Shown here: positions 1 to 4,882 of the stretch, one piece after another | Position numbering within the stretch: the stretch's first letter is position 1 | How the letters are laid out: each line of letters begins with the position of its first letter | Assembly: GCA_017502065.1 (NCBI GenBank) | Contig: JAFVVU010000314.1 | Coordinates: 1-5,688 of the forward strand | Source: Clostridia bacterium | Lineage (GTDB): Bacteria; Bacillota; Clostridia; RUG12999 | DNA length: 5,688 bases | Reading direction: 5' to 3' | Notes under the pieces: generated by a model | Told to the model about the DNA's origin: nothing | Seen by the model: the letters and a program-made list of their open reading frames with translations, nothing else | The model's database searches: none | Program-made: the position numbers and the translations under genes

Positions 1-83
1 TCTACGGAAGAAACGGTGGCGTTGTTCCTTCACCGGATGAAATCTGCGCTGAAATTGAAAAAATTGTAGGAGGTATGAAATAA
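1..83 (+). CDS. 2-oxoacid:ferredoxin oxidoreductase alpha subunit, C-terminal end (partial)
   Basis: The last 26 complete codons of a gene that begins before the window, ending at TAA 81-83. The visible peptide contains YGRNGGVVPSPDEI, which resembles the C-terminus of VorB/KorA-type alpha subunits. These carry the pyrimidine-binding half of the thiamine diphosphate site in enzymes that oxidise 2-oxoacids to acyl-CoA and CO2 while reducing ferredoxin. The stop codon shares one base with the start of the next gene, whose product is the matching beta subunit, and that context is the strongest support. The substrate (branched-chain 2-oxoacid, 2-oxoglutarate or pyruvate) cannot be decided from this fragment. 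A VorB-type alpha subunit is my best reading. Confidence 0.75.
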   Translation, partial: YGRNGGVVPSPDEICAEIEKIVGGMK

Positions 84-832
84 TGGCAAAAGTATTTGAA
101 AAACCTCATGCACTCAGTGATGTAAGTATGCATTACTGCCCAGGATGTACACACGGTATTATCCACAGACTTGTTGCTGAAGTTATAGATGAACTTGGTA
201 TTGAAGGAAGAACAATCGGTGTTGCACCGGTTGGATGTTCGGTTTTTGCATATAACTATTTTGAATGTGATATGCAGGAAGCTGCACACGGTCGTGCACC
301 AGCAGTTGCTACAGGTATTAAAAGAGCTGTTAAAGACAGTATCGTATTCACATACCAGGGTGACGGCGACCTTGCGGCAATTGGTACAGCAGAAACTGTA
401 CACGCAGCGGCAAGAGGTGAAAATATTACAATAATCTTTGTTAACAATGCAATATACGGAATGACAGGCGGACAGATGGCTCCGACATCACTTGTTGGTC
501 AGGTAACGCAGACAACTCCGTACGGAAGAGATACATCCACTCAGGGTTATCCGATAAGAGTTTGTGAAATGCTCAGCCAGGTTGAAGGCGCAGCATATCT
601 CGAACGTGTTGCTGTAAACAATATTCCTAATATCAGAAAAGCAAAAAAAGCTATTAAGAAAGCATTCCAAAACCAGATTGACGGAAAAGGATTTTCACTT
701 ATTGAAGTTCTTTCAATCTGTCCTACAAACTGGGGTATGTCACCACAGGAAAGTATGAAATGGCTTGAAGAAAATATGATGCCTGTATATCCGCTTGGTG
801 TATACAAGGATAAAGAACAGGGGGAAGCATAA
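83..832 (+). CDS. 2-oxoacid:ferredoxin oxidoreductase beta subunit (TPP-binding)
   Basis: Complete 249-residue beta subunit, a usual length for VorA/KorB/PorB-type proteins. It should bind thiamine diphosphate and Mg2+ in the cytoplasmic complex that converts a 2-oxoacid plus CoA to acyl-CoA, CO2 and reduced ferredoxin. HYCPGC (17-22) supplies C19 and C22. With C51 in APVGCS and C213 in CPTNW, these are plausible [4Fe-4S] ligands. The TPP motif runs from GDGD (93-96) to NN (121-122), followed by YGMTGGQ (125-131). The start is fixed by AGGAGGT at 68-74, 8 bases before the ATG, and by the one-base TAATG overlap with the alpha gene. The gene for the gamma subunit overlaps its stop in the same way, so the subunits are probably translationally coupled. 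The family is clear; the exact 2-oxoacid is not. Branched-chain (Vor) or 2-oxoglutarate (Kor) are the likeliest options. Confidence 0.95.
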   Translation: MAKVFEKPHALSDVSMHYCPGCTHGIIHRLVAEVIDELGIEGRTIGVAPVGCSVFAYNYFECDMQEAAHGRAPAVATGIKRAVKDSIVFTYQGDGDLAAIGTAETVHAAARGENITIIFVNNAIYGMTGGQMAPTSLVGQVTQTTPYGRDTSTQGYPIRVCEMLSQVEGAAYLERVAVNNIPNIRKAKKAIKKAFQNQIDGKGFSLIEVLSICPTNWGMSPQESMKWLEENMMPVYPLGVYKDKEQGEA

Positions 833-1362
833 TGACAACACAGATTATTCTTGCGGGATTTGGAGGACAGGGTATTCTGTTTGCCGGAAAACTTCTTGCA
901 TATGCAGGAATGTTAAACGGAAAAGAAGTTTCATGGCTTCCGTCATACGGCCCTGAAATGCGTGGAGGTACAGCAAACTGTAGCGTAATCATTTCTGATG
1001 ATCAGATAGCTTCTCCGATAATTCAGAAACCGGACGTTCTTCTTGCACTTAACGGACCTTCACTTGAAAAATTTGAAGATGCAGTAGTTAAAGGCGGAAC
1101 AATCATTTATGATTCATCACTTATTGCTTCTGCAAAAGAAAATGCAGATGTTAATGTTTGTGGAATTCCGGCAACAGAAACAGCTATAGGAATGGATGCA
1201 AAAACTCTTGCAAATATGGTAATGCTCGGAAAATTCATTAAAGAAACAAATGTTTTCACGATGGATCAGTTAAAGGATGCGCTTAAAAAACTTATGCCTC
1301 CTTCAAAAGCAGCATTATATGATTTAAACTGCAAGGTTCTTGATGCAGGATACGAACTTTAA
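832..1362 (+). CDS. 2-oxoacid:ferredoxin oxidoreductase gamma subunit
   Basis: Complete 176-residue gamma subunit (POR/KOR gamma domain), of normal length for a stand-alone subunit. The family supplies the domain that helps bind CoA and completes the alpha-beta-gamma core. The N-terminal GFGGQG (9-14) and the following YGPEMRGGTANCSV (39-52) are hallmark segments of this family. The ATG shares one base with the TAA of the beta gene and is preceded by GGGGGA at 820-825, 6 bases upstream. It is the last gene of the operon: a hairpin terminator begins 8 bases after its stop. A ferredoxin-like delta subunit is not present downstream. If there is one, it lies before the alpha gene, outside the window. 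Confidence 0.94.
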   Translation: MTTQIILAGFGGQGILFAGKLLAYAGMLNGKEVSWLPSYGPEMRGGTANCSVIISDDQIASPIIQKPDVLLALNGPSLEKFEDAVVKGGTIIYDSSLIASAKENADVNVCGIPATETAIGMDAKTLANMVMLGKFIKETNVFTMDQLKDALKKLMPPSKAALYDLNCKVLDAGYEL

Positions 1363-1370
1363 AAAAATAA

Positions 1371-1400
1371 AAGGTATCGGTTAAATCCGATACCTTTTTT
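1371..1400. terminator. Bidirectional intrinsic terminator between convergent operons
   Basis: A perfect 10-bp stem, AAGGTATCGG (1371-1380) with CCGATACCTT (1387-1396), encloses the 6-base loop TTAAAT. On the + strand it is followed by TTTT and then ATTTAT. On the - strand it is followed by the complement of the A-rich run 1363-1370, giving TTATTTTTTT. It sits in the 40-bp gap between the stop of the gamma subunit gene (+) and the stop of the small - strand gene at 1403, so it can end transcription of both operons. The T-run is longer on the - strand side. Confidence 0.93.
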
Positions 1401-1402
1401 AT

Positions 1403-1663
1403 TTATACATTTTCAGAAGCGTGGGGGAGACACTCATTATTTTTAATCCATACCTGTGCCTCTTTTTCTGTAACAGGAACTATTGTTTCTTCGGTATATT
1501 TACTGTTTTCTCCACCAATACCATATATGAAGAATAATCCACGTGCCGTTTGCATCAATGTTTCTTCATAACCTTTCGGGTCTCCGAATTCTCCAAATGC
1601 AATTTTCTTAACAACCTTTGCTGTTTCTGTATTATATGTCTTTTTGTTTATTACCTTTTTCAA
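1403..1663 (-). CDS. Small uncharacterised protein (86 aa), TTG start
   Basis: I do not know the function. The 86-residue product has no signal peptide or membrane segment and should be cytoplasmic. Its pattern (MKKVINKKTYNTETAK at the start, then EETLMQTARGLFFIYGIGGENSKY, then PVTEKEAQVWIKNN) resembles, from memory, a family of small hypothetical proteins in Firmicutes genomes and mobile elements. Those begin like MKKIINGKxYDTETA and contain SETLYxKxTGExFLxGEGG and PLTxEEAxxW. The start is TTG, chosen because an ideal AGGAGGTG lies upstream with a 7-base spacer, and because the family begins with this MKK segment. It lies 11 bases downstream of the foldase gene on the same strand, so the two are probably co-transcribed and end at the shared hairpin. 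Compared with remembered relatives it seems shortened between the SKY and PVT segments. No active-site signature is visible. Confidence 0.82.
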   Translation of the reverse strand: MKKVINKKTYNTETAKVVKKIAFGEFGDPKGYEETLMQTARGLFFIYGIGGENSKYTEETIVPVTEKEAQVWIKNNECLPHASENV

Positions 1664-1668
1664 GCGTT

Positions 1669-1676
1669 CACCTCCT
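1669..1676 (-). promoter_or_regulatory. Ribosome binding site deciding the TTG start
   Basis: Read on the - strand, AGGAGGTG is followed by GAACGC and then the TTG start at 1663-1661; counted from AGGAGG the spacer is 7 bases. The first bases overlap the TAG stop (1677-1675) of the upstream foldase gene. A ribosome finishing the foldase therefore stops on top of this site, which favours translational coupling. There is no in-frame ATG at a comparable position, so TTG is the supported start. Confidence 0.9.
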
Positions 1677-2658
1677 ATGATATGGAGATTTTATTATACT
1701 CGCTTTCATTTTTTTCTATTTTTGTAGAAGCTTTCCACTCTTCAACAAGCTTATCTTCAGCATCTGCTAAAATTGCATTTGCTATATCAGAAATATTGTT
1801 TGTCTGCCTGAATGTTTCAAATGGAATAAGAGGTTCTCTTTTTAAAATATGATATCCGTATGAGGTTTTTACCGGTGCACTCACTTCATTTACCTGAAGT
1901 GAAAATGCGGCAGATTCAAATTCAGCAACCATCTGACCGTTGTCTGTTATAGTATACCCATCAGGGCTTGATGCAAGTCCCGGATCTTCTGATAAAGTTT
2001 TTGCAAGTTCGTCAAAATTTTCTCCACTTTTTATTTTTGCAATTGTATCATTTGCAAGCAATAAAGCTTCTTCGTCACTTCGTACAACGGTGCTTGTTGA
2101 TGGATCAGTTGTGAGGAATAAGATATGTTTTACCGTCAAATAATTATCGTTATAAAAACTATTTATACTTTCGTCGGTTACAGAAATGGTATTATTATTT
2201 TTATATTTTTCAAAAAGCTTTGCGCGAAGATATGCTTTTTCAAGCGCTAATGTAAGTCCTTCGTCGGTCACGCCTTTTTGTTTAAGATATACGGCAAGCT
2301 CTGATTTTTTTGCATTTGCAATCTGAGTATTAACCTCACTGCCTTTGAGTGTTATTCCTTCTTTTTTTGCTTGCTGTGCGATAATTGTAGCTTTAACAGC
2401 GTCGTCAAGAGCAGTTTCTTTTACAATATCAATAGCACTTTTTCCGTTTATATCTGTAGTGGACCAAAACGAACTGTCGTCAGCAGAAGTGCCGGCAGTT
2501 GCCATAATAGAAAACTTGGCAACTTCCAGATAGTATTTATATTCAGCAACTTTAATTTGTTCATCATTTACCTTTGCTATGTAGGCATTATTTATTAAAC
2601 TACAACTGCAAAGCAAAGATAATATAACAAGTATTGATATGAATTTAATTTTTTTCAT
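1675..2658 (-). CDS. PrsA-like peptidyl-prolyl cis-trans isomerase lipoprotein (parvulin family)
   Basis: A 327-residue protein. The N-terminus is a lipoprotein signal: K2, K3, K5, a hydrophobic run, then L16-C17-S18-C19 with C19 the probable lipidated residue. It should therefore be anchored on the outer face of the membrane. A SurA/PrsA-like N-terminal helical region follows. The PpiC/parvulin rotamase domain spans about 175-275: KHILF (177-181), a SEDPG segment (223-227), the conserved MVAEFESAAFSL run, and YGYHI (267-271). A helical tail closes the protein. PrsA-type foldases help exported proteins fold after secretion, and the length and layout fit clostridial PrsA homologues. I chose the ATG at 2658 over a TTG 21 bases upstream because it has GGAGGG at 2665-2670 and starts directly with the signal peptide. 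The client proteins are unknown. Confidence 0.92.
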   Translation of the reverse strand: MKKIKFISILVILSLLCSCSLINNAYIAKVNDEQIKVAEYKYYLEVAKFSIMATAGTSADDSSFWSTTDINGKSAIDIVKETALDDAVKATIIAQQAKKEGITLKGSEVNTQIANAKKSELAVYLKQKGVTDEGLTLALEKAYLRAKLFEKYKNNNTISVTDESINSFYNDNYLTVKHILFLTTDPSTSTVVRSDEEALLLANDTIAKIKSGENFDELAKTLSEDPGLASSPDGYTITDNGQMVAEFESAAFSLQVNEVSAPVKTSYGYHILKREPLIPFETFRQTNNISDIANAILADAEDKLVEEWKASTKIEKNESEYNKISIS

Positions 2659-2664
2659 AACATT

Positions 2665-2670
2665 CCCTCC
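2665..2670 (-). promoter_or_regulatory. Ribosome binding site of the foldase gene
   Basis: GGAGGG on the - strand lies 6 bases before the ATG at 2658-2656. It would fall inside the coding region if the upstream TTG at 2679 were used, so it decides the start in favour of 2658. Confidence 0.85.
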
Positions 2671-2695
2671 GCCTGGCAAAATTGTCTTTGAAGTT

Positions 2696-2724
2696 ATTAT
2701 ACACTAAAAAAACATATCTTCCAA
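2696..2724 (-). promoter_or_regulatory. Sigma-A promoter of the foldase operon
   Basis: On the - strand, the -35 element TTGGAA (2724-2719) is separated by 17 bp from a consensus TATAAT -10 element (2701-2696). Transcription would begin near 2689, leaving a leader of about 30 bases before the ATG at 2658. It faces away from the metal-uptake promoter on the other strand. Confidence 0.75.
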
Positions 2725-2741
2725 TGTTTGTAATATAAACT

Positions 2742-2769
2742 TAATGTAATACTTATTTATGTTACATTA
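2742..2769. repeat. Inverted repeat between the divergent promoters
   Basis: TAATGTAA (2742-2749) and its exact complement TTACATTA (2762-2769) are separated by 12 bases. The repeat lies upstream of the -35 element of the regulator promoter. It could be a second protein-binding site, but the DNA is AT-rich and short matches of this kind also arise by chance. Confidence 0.4.
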
Positions 2770-2793
2770 TTGTTACTTGCAACTACATTATTG
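2763..2793 (+). repeat. Direct repeat TACATTATTG x2, 21 bp apart
   Basis: TACATTATTG occurs at 2763-2772 and again at 2784-2793. The 21-bp offset is about two helical turns, so both copies face the same side of the DNA. The second copy overlaps the -35 element (2791-2796). GTTAC also recurs at 2761-2765 and 2772-2776, 11 bp apart. This fits an activator or repressor array, but the function is inferred only from position. Confidence 0.45.
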
Positions 2794-2819
2794 ACATTTT
2801 CTGTTAATTGTATTATAAT
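2791..2819 (+). promoter_or_regulatory. Consensus sigma-A promoter of the metal-uptake operon
   Basis: TTGACA (2791-2796) and TATAAT (2814-2819) both match the consensus exactly and are 17 bp apart, the optimal spacing. Transcription should start near 2826, about 32 bases before the ATG of the regulator gene. A promoter this strong in front of a metal-responsive operon implies control mainly by repression. Confidence 0.9.
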
Positions 2820-2822
2820 ATG

Positions 2823-2845
2823 AAATTGAAACTCAGTTTTAATTT
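2823..2845. promoter_or_regulatory. Probable Fur/Zur-type operator overlapping the transcription start
   Basis: An 11-1-11 dyad: AAATTGAAACT (2823-2833), a central C (2834), then AGTTTTAATTT (2835-2845). Ten of eleven positions are complementary; the exception is G2828 against T2840. Its core TGAAACT-C-AGTTTTA (2827-2841) has the 7-1-7 layout of known Fur-family boxes. The site begins 4 bases after the -10 element and covers the expected transcription start, where a bound repressor would block initiation. The gene directly downstream encodes a Fur-family protein, so autoregulation is likely. Binding itself is inference. In the mRNA the same bases could form a weak A/U hairpin. Confidence 0.65.
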
Positions 2846-2857
2846 TAAGGAGTAATT

Positions 2858-3268
2858 ATGAACGAAGGTTATAAAACAAAACAAAAAACATTAATACTTG
2901 ATTATCTTAAGGCGGTTGATGAGCATGTTACGGCTGAGGATGTTGTAAACCATTTCAGGAACAACGGAAATCCGTTAGGCAAAGCCACGGTTTACAGGTA
3001 TCTTGAAAAGCTTGTTGAACAGAATGTTGTGCTCAAATATAATTTTGCAAGTGGACAAAGCGCGTGTTATCAGTATATTGGCGAAAAAGAAGCAGAACAT
3101 CACTATCATTTAATTTGCGTTAAATGCGGCAATCTTATACACGAAAAATGCGGGTATATGGACGAGGTGGCAAAACATCTGAGTCAGAATCATGATTTTG
3201 CTTTGGATCCGCTTAAAACTGTGTTATATGGCGAATGTAAAAACTGTAGATGCGAGGCTTTAAAATGA
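2858..3268 (+). CDS. Fur-family metal-responsive repressor, probably Zur-like
   Basis: A complete 136-residue Fur-family regulator of normal length. The N-terminal winged helix (about 5-70) includes the recognition segment ATVYRYLEKL (43-52). The C-terminal dimerisation and metal domain has HHYHLICVKCG (81-91) and CKNC (127-130). C87, C90, C127 and C130 form the usual structural zinc site, and H81, H82 and H84 are candidates for the sensing site. Additional cysteines are C70, C98 and C132. AAGGAG at 2847-2852 precedes the ATG by 5 bases. Its stop overlaps the start of the metal-binding lipoprotein gene by four bases (ATGA). Genes for a ZnuABC-like importer follow, so Zur (zinc sensing) is the best guess. 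Iron (Fur) or manganese sensing cannot be excluded, and PerR-type peroxide sensing is less likely. It is probably autoregulated through the dyad at 2823-2845. Confidence 0.93.
   Translation: MNEGYKTKQKTLILDYLKAVDEHVTAEDVVNHFRNNGNPLGKATVYRYLEKLVEQNVVLKYNFASGQSACYQYIGEKEAEHHYHLICVKCGNLIHEKCGYMDEVAKHLSQNHDFALDPLKTVLYGECKNCRCEALK
3254..3257 (+). promoter_or_regulatory. Ribosome binding site deciding the start of the binding-protein gene
   Basis: GAGG lies 7 bases before the ATG at 3265. Another in-frame ATG at 3250 precedes this site, so it would put the ribosome binding site inside the coding region and add MRGFK before the signal peptide. The 3265 start gives the ATGA overlap with the regulator gene and a normal lipoprotein signal. 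Confidence 0.75.
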
Positions 3269-4179
3269 AACGAATTTTATTTTTGATAATTATAATGATT
3301 GTTGCAATAAACCTTTGCGGATGCGATGCGAATATTGAAAAAACTCCGGATAAACTGCAGATTGTAGCAACGCTTTTTCCTCAATATGATATTGCTCGTG
3401 AAATTGCAGGTGATAAAGCTGATGTTATGCTTCTTGCACCGGCAGGAGCAGACGGACATACTTATGAACCTACTCCGGCAGAAATAATTAAAATTTCCGA
3501 AAGTGATTTGTTTGTATATACAGGAAAATATATGGAAGCATGGGCAGAAAAAATTATCAGTTCAGTTAGTGCTGAAAACTTAAAAGTTGCAGATGTTTCT
3601 GAAAATATTGATTTAAAACAGGTGGCAGCGCATCATGCACAGCATGAAGAATCGTATGATCCGCATATCTGGACAGATCCTAATAACGCAAAGATAATGG
3701 CAGACAATATTTTGAATGCCCTTTGTGAGATTGACAGTAACAACGCTGACTATTATAAAAATCGTACTGAAAACTATAAAAACCAGTTGGAAGAACTTGA
3801 CAAAAGCTTTATTGATGCAGTGGCGACAGCACAAAATAAAAAAATAGTATTTGGTGATAAATTTGCATTTTTATATTTTGCAGAAAGGTATGGTCTTGAA
3901 CATATTGCTGCGTTTGATTCATGCTCATCGGAAGCAGAGCCGAGTGCTCTTGTGATTACACAAATAATTGATGAAGTAAAAACTAATAATATTCCGGTTA
4001 TATATTATTCGGAAACGTCAAACAAAAAGGTTCCTGAAACAATTGCAAAGGAGACGGGAACGGAAGCTCTTTTGTTGCATAGTTGTCATACCGTTACAAA
4101 AACAGAACTGGAAAATGGAACTACTTATCTGACGTTGATGAAACAAAATCTTGAAAACTTACAAAAAGGATTAAACTAA
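3265..4179 (+). CDS. znuA: Metal ABC transporter substrate-binding lipoprotein (ZnuA-like)
   Basis: A 304-residue cluster A-I (ZnuA/TroA family) binding protein. The signal peptide MKRILFLIIIMIVAINLCGC ends in lipobox L17-C18-G19-C20, so it is anchored outside the membrane, where it captures a divalent metal for the permease. Conserved segments are LQIVATLFPQYDIAREIAG, APAGADGHTYEPTP with metal ligand H65, a short His-rich loop AHHAQH (122-127), and DPHIWTDP with ligand H134. Where TroA/ZnuA proteins have a third histidine (SHDAFGYF-like), this protein has GDKFAFLYF (197-205) with K199. Other possible ligands are C220 in CSSEAE, E250, and H272, C274 and H275 in LHSCH. I recall this variant from other clostridial homologues. 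The start at 3265 gives a four-base ATGA overlap with the regulator gene. The His loop, regulator and partner genes suggest zinc; manganese remains possible. The symbol is by similarity. Confidence 0.9.
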   Translation: MKRILFLIIIMIVAINLCGCDANIEKTPDKLQIVATLFPQYDIAREIAGDKADVMLLAPAGADGHTYEPTPAEIIKISESDLFVYTGKYMEAWAEKIISSVSAENLKVADVSENIDLKQVAAHHAQHEESYDPHIWTDPNNAKIMADNILNALCEIDSNNADYYKNRTENYKNQLEELDKSFIDAVATAQNKKIVFGDKFAFLYFAERYGLEHIAAFDSCSSEAEPSALVITQIIDEVKTNNIPVIYYSETSNKKVPETIAKETGTEALLLHSCHTVTKTELENGTTYLTLMKQNLENLQKGLN

Positions 4180-4180
4180 G

Positions 4181-4882
4181 ATGAATTTACTTGTATGTGA
4201 AAATTTAAGCATGAGTTATGAGAATAACAATGTTTTACATGATTTGTCGTTTGCGGTTGAGCAAGGCGACTATCTTTCGATAATAGGAGAGAACGGGTCC
4301 GGCAAAACAACGCTGATGAAAGGCATTTTAGGACTGATGTCTCCTTCGGCGGGAACAATAATGCTAAGTGGAATAAGCAGAAGAGAGGTTGGTTATTTAC
4401 CTCAGCAAACTGTTGTGCAAAAAGATTTTCCGGCATCGGTTATTGAAGTTGTTCTTTCGGGAACTGTTGGGAAATCTAAAAGATTATTTTACAATTCATA
4501 TGATAAAAAGAAGGCACGGGACAATTTAAAAAAGCTTGGTATTGAACAATTGCAGAATAAGTCGTATAAAGAACTTTCGGGAGGACAGCAACAAAGAGTG
4601 TTGCTTGCAAGAGCACTTTGTGCAGCATCAAAGCTTTTGGTTCTTGATGAACCTACATCAGGTCTTGACCCTGTTGCAACAGCAGAGCTTTATGAAATAC
4701 TTACCAATCTTAATAAAACAGAAAAAATGACCATTATAACAGTATCACATGATATAGAAAGTGCTGTAGCAAATTCAAATAAGATACTTCATTTGGGAAA
4801 AGAAACAGTATTTTACGGAAGAACTGAAGAATATATAAAAACTGATATTTATACACAAATGACGGGAGGAGATAAAAAATGA
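4181..4882 (+). CDS. znuC: Metal ABC transporter ATP-binding protein (ZnuC-like)
   Basis: A complete 233-residue ABC ATPase, a normal length for ZnuC/MntB-type subunits. It hydrolyses ATP at the inner face of the membrane to power metal import through the permease encoded next. All motifs are intact: Walker A GENGSGKTT (36-44), Q-loop LPQQ (73-76), signature LSGGQQQR (132-139), Walker B LLVLDEP (152-158), D-loop SGLD (160-163) and the switch histidine H190 in VSHD. The start is 1 base after the stop of the binding-protein gene, with AAAGGA ending at 4170, 10 bases upstream. The stop overlaps the permease start as ATGA. The ATPase alone cannot show which metal is carried; zinc follows from the operon context. 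Confidence 0.94.
   Translation: MNLLVCENLSMSYENNNVLHDLSFAVEQGDYLSIIGENGSGKTTLMKGILGLMSPSAGTIMLSGISRREVGYLPQQTVVQKDFPASVIEVVLSGTVGKSKRLFYNSYDKKKARDNLKKLGIEQLQNKSYKELSGGQQQRVLLARALCAASKLLVLDEPTSGLDPVATAELYEILTNLNKTEKMTIITVSHDIESAVANSNKILHLGKETVFYGRTEEYIKTDIYTQMTGGDKK

Noticed and set aside
2..403. Long open frame on the - strand over the alpha and beta subunit genes
   Set aside because: It lies antisense to clear oxidoreductase genes, its cysteine-rich translation looks like a reversed coding frame, and it has no ribosome binding site or family resemblance.
1550..1852. Open frame on the + strand over the small gene and the foldase gene
   Set aside because: It spans the junction of two well-supported - strand genes, has no start signals, and its translation resembles nothing I know.
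2659..2679. TTG start 21 bases upstream of the foldase ATG
   Set aside because: It would add MPGGGNV before a normal lipoprotein signal and swallow the GGAGGG ribosome binding site.
2726..2740. 7-1-7 imperfect dyad GTTTGTA-A-TATAAAC near the foldase promoter
   Set aside because: Six of seven positions pair, but the sequence is unlike the better dyad at 2823-2845, and a match of this length is expected by chance in AT-rich intergenic DNA.
2823..2857. Riboswitch or attenuator in the leader of the metal-uptake operon
   Set aside because: The leader is only about 32 bases long and mostly A/U. There is no room for an aptamer and no terminator before the ATG.
3250..3264. Upstream in-frame ATG for the metal-binding lipoprotein
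   Set aside because: The 3265 start has a correctly spaced GAGG, begins directly with the signal peptide and gives the ATGA overlap typical of this operon.
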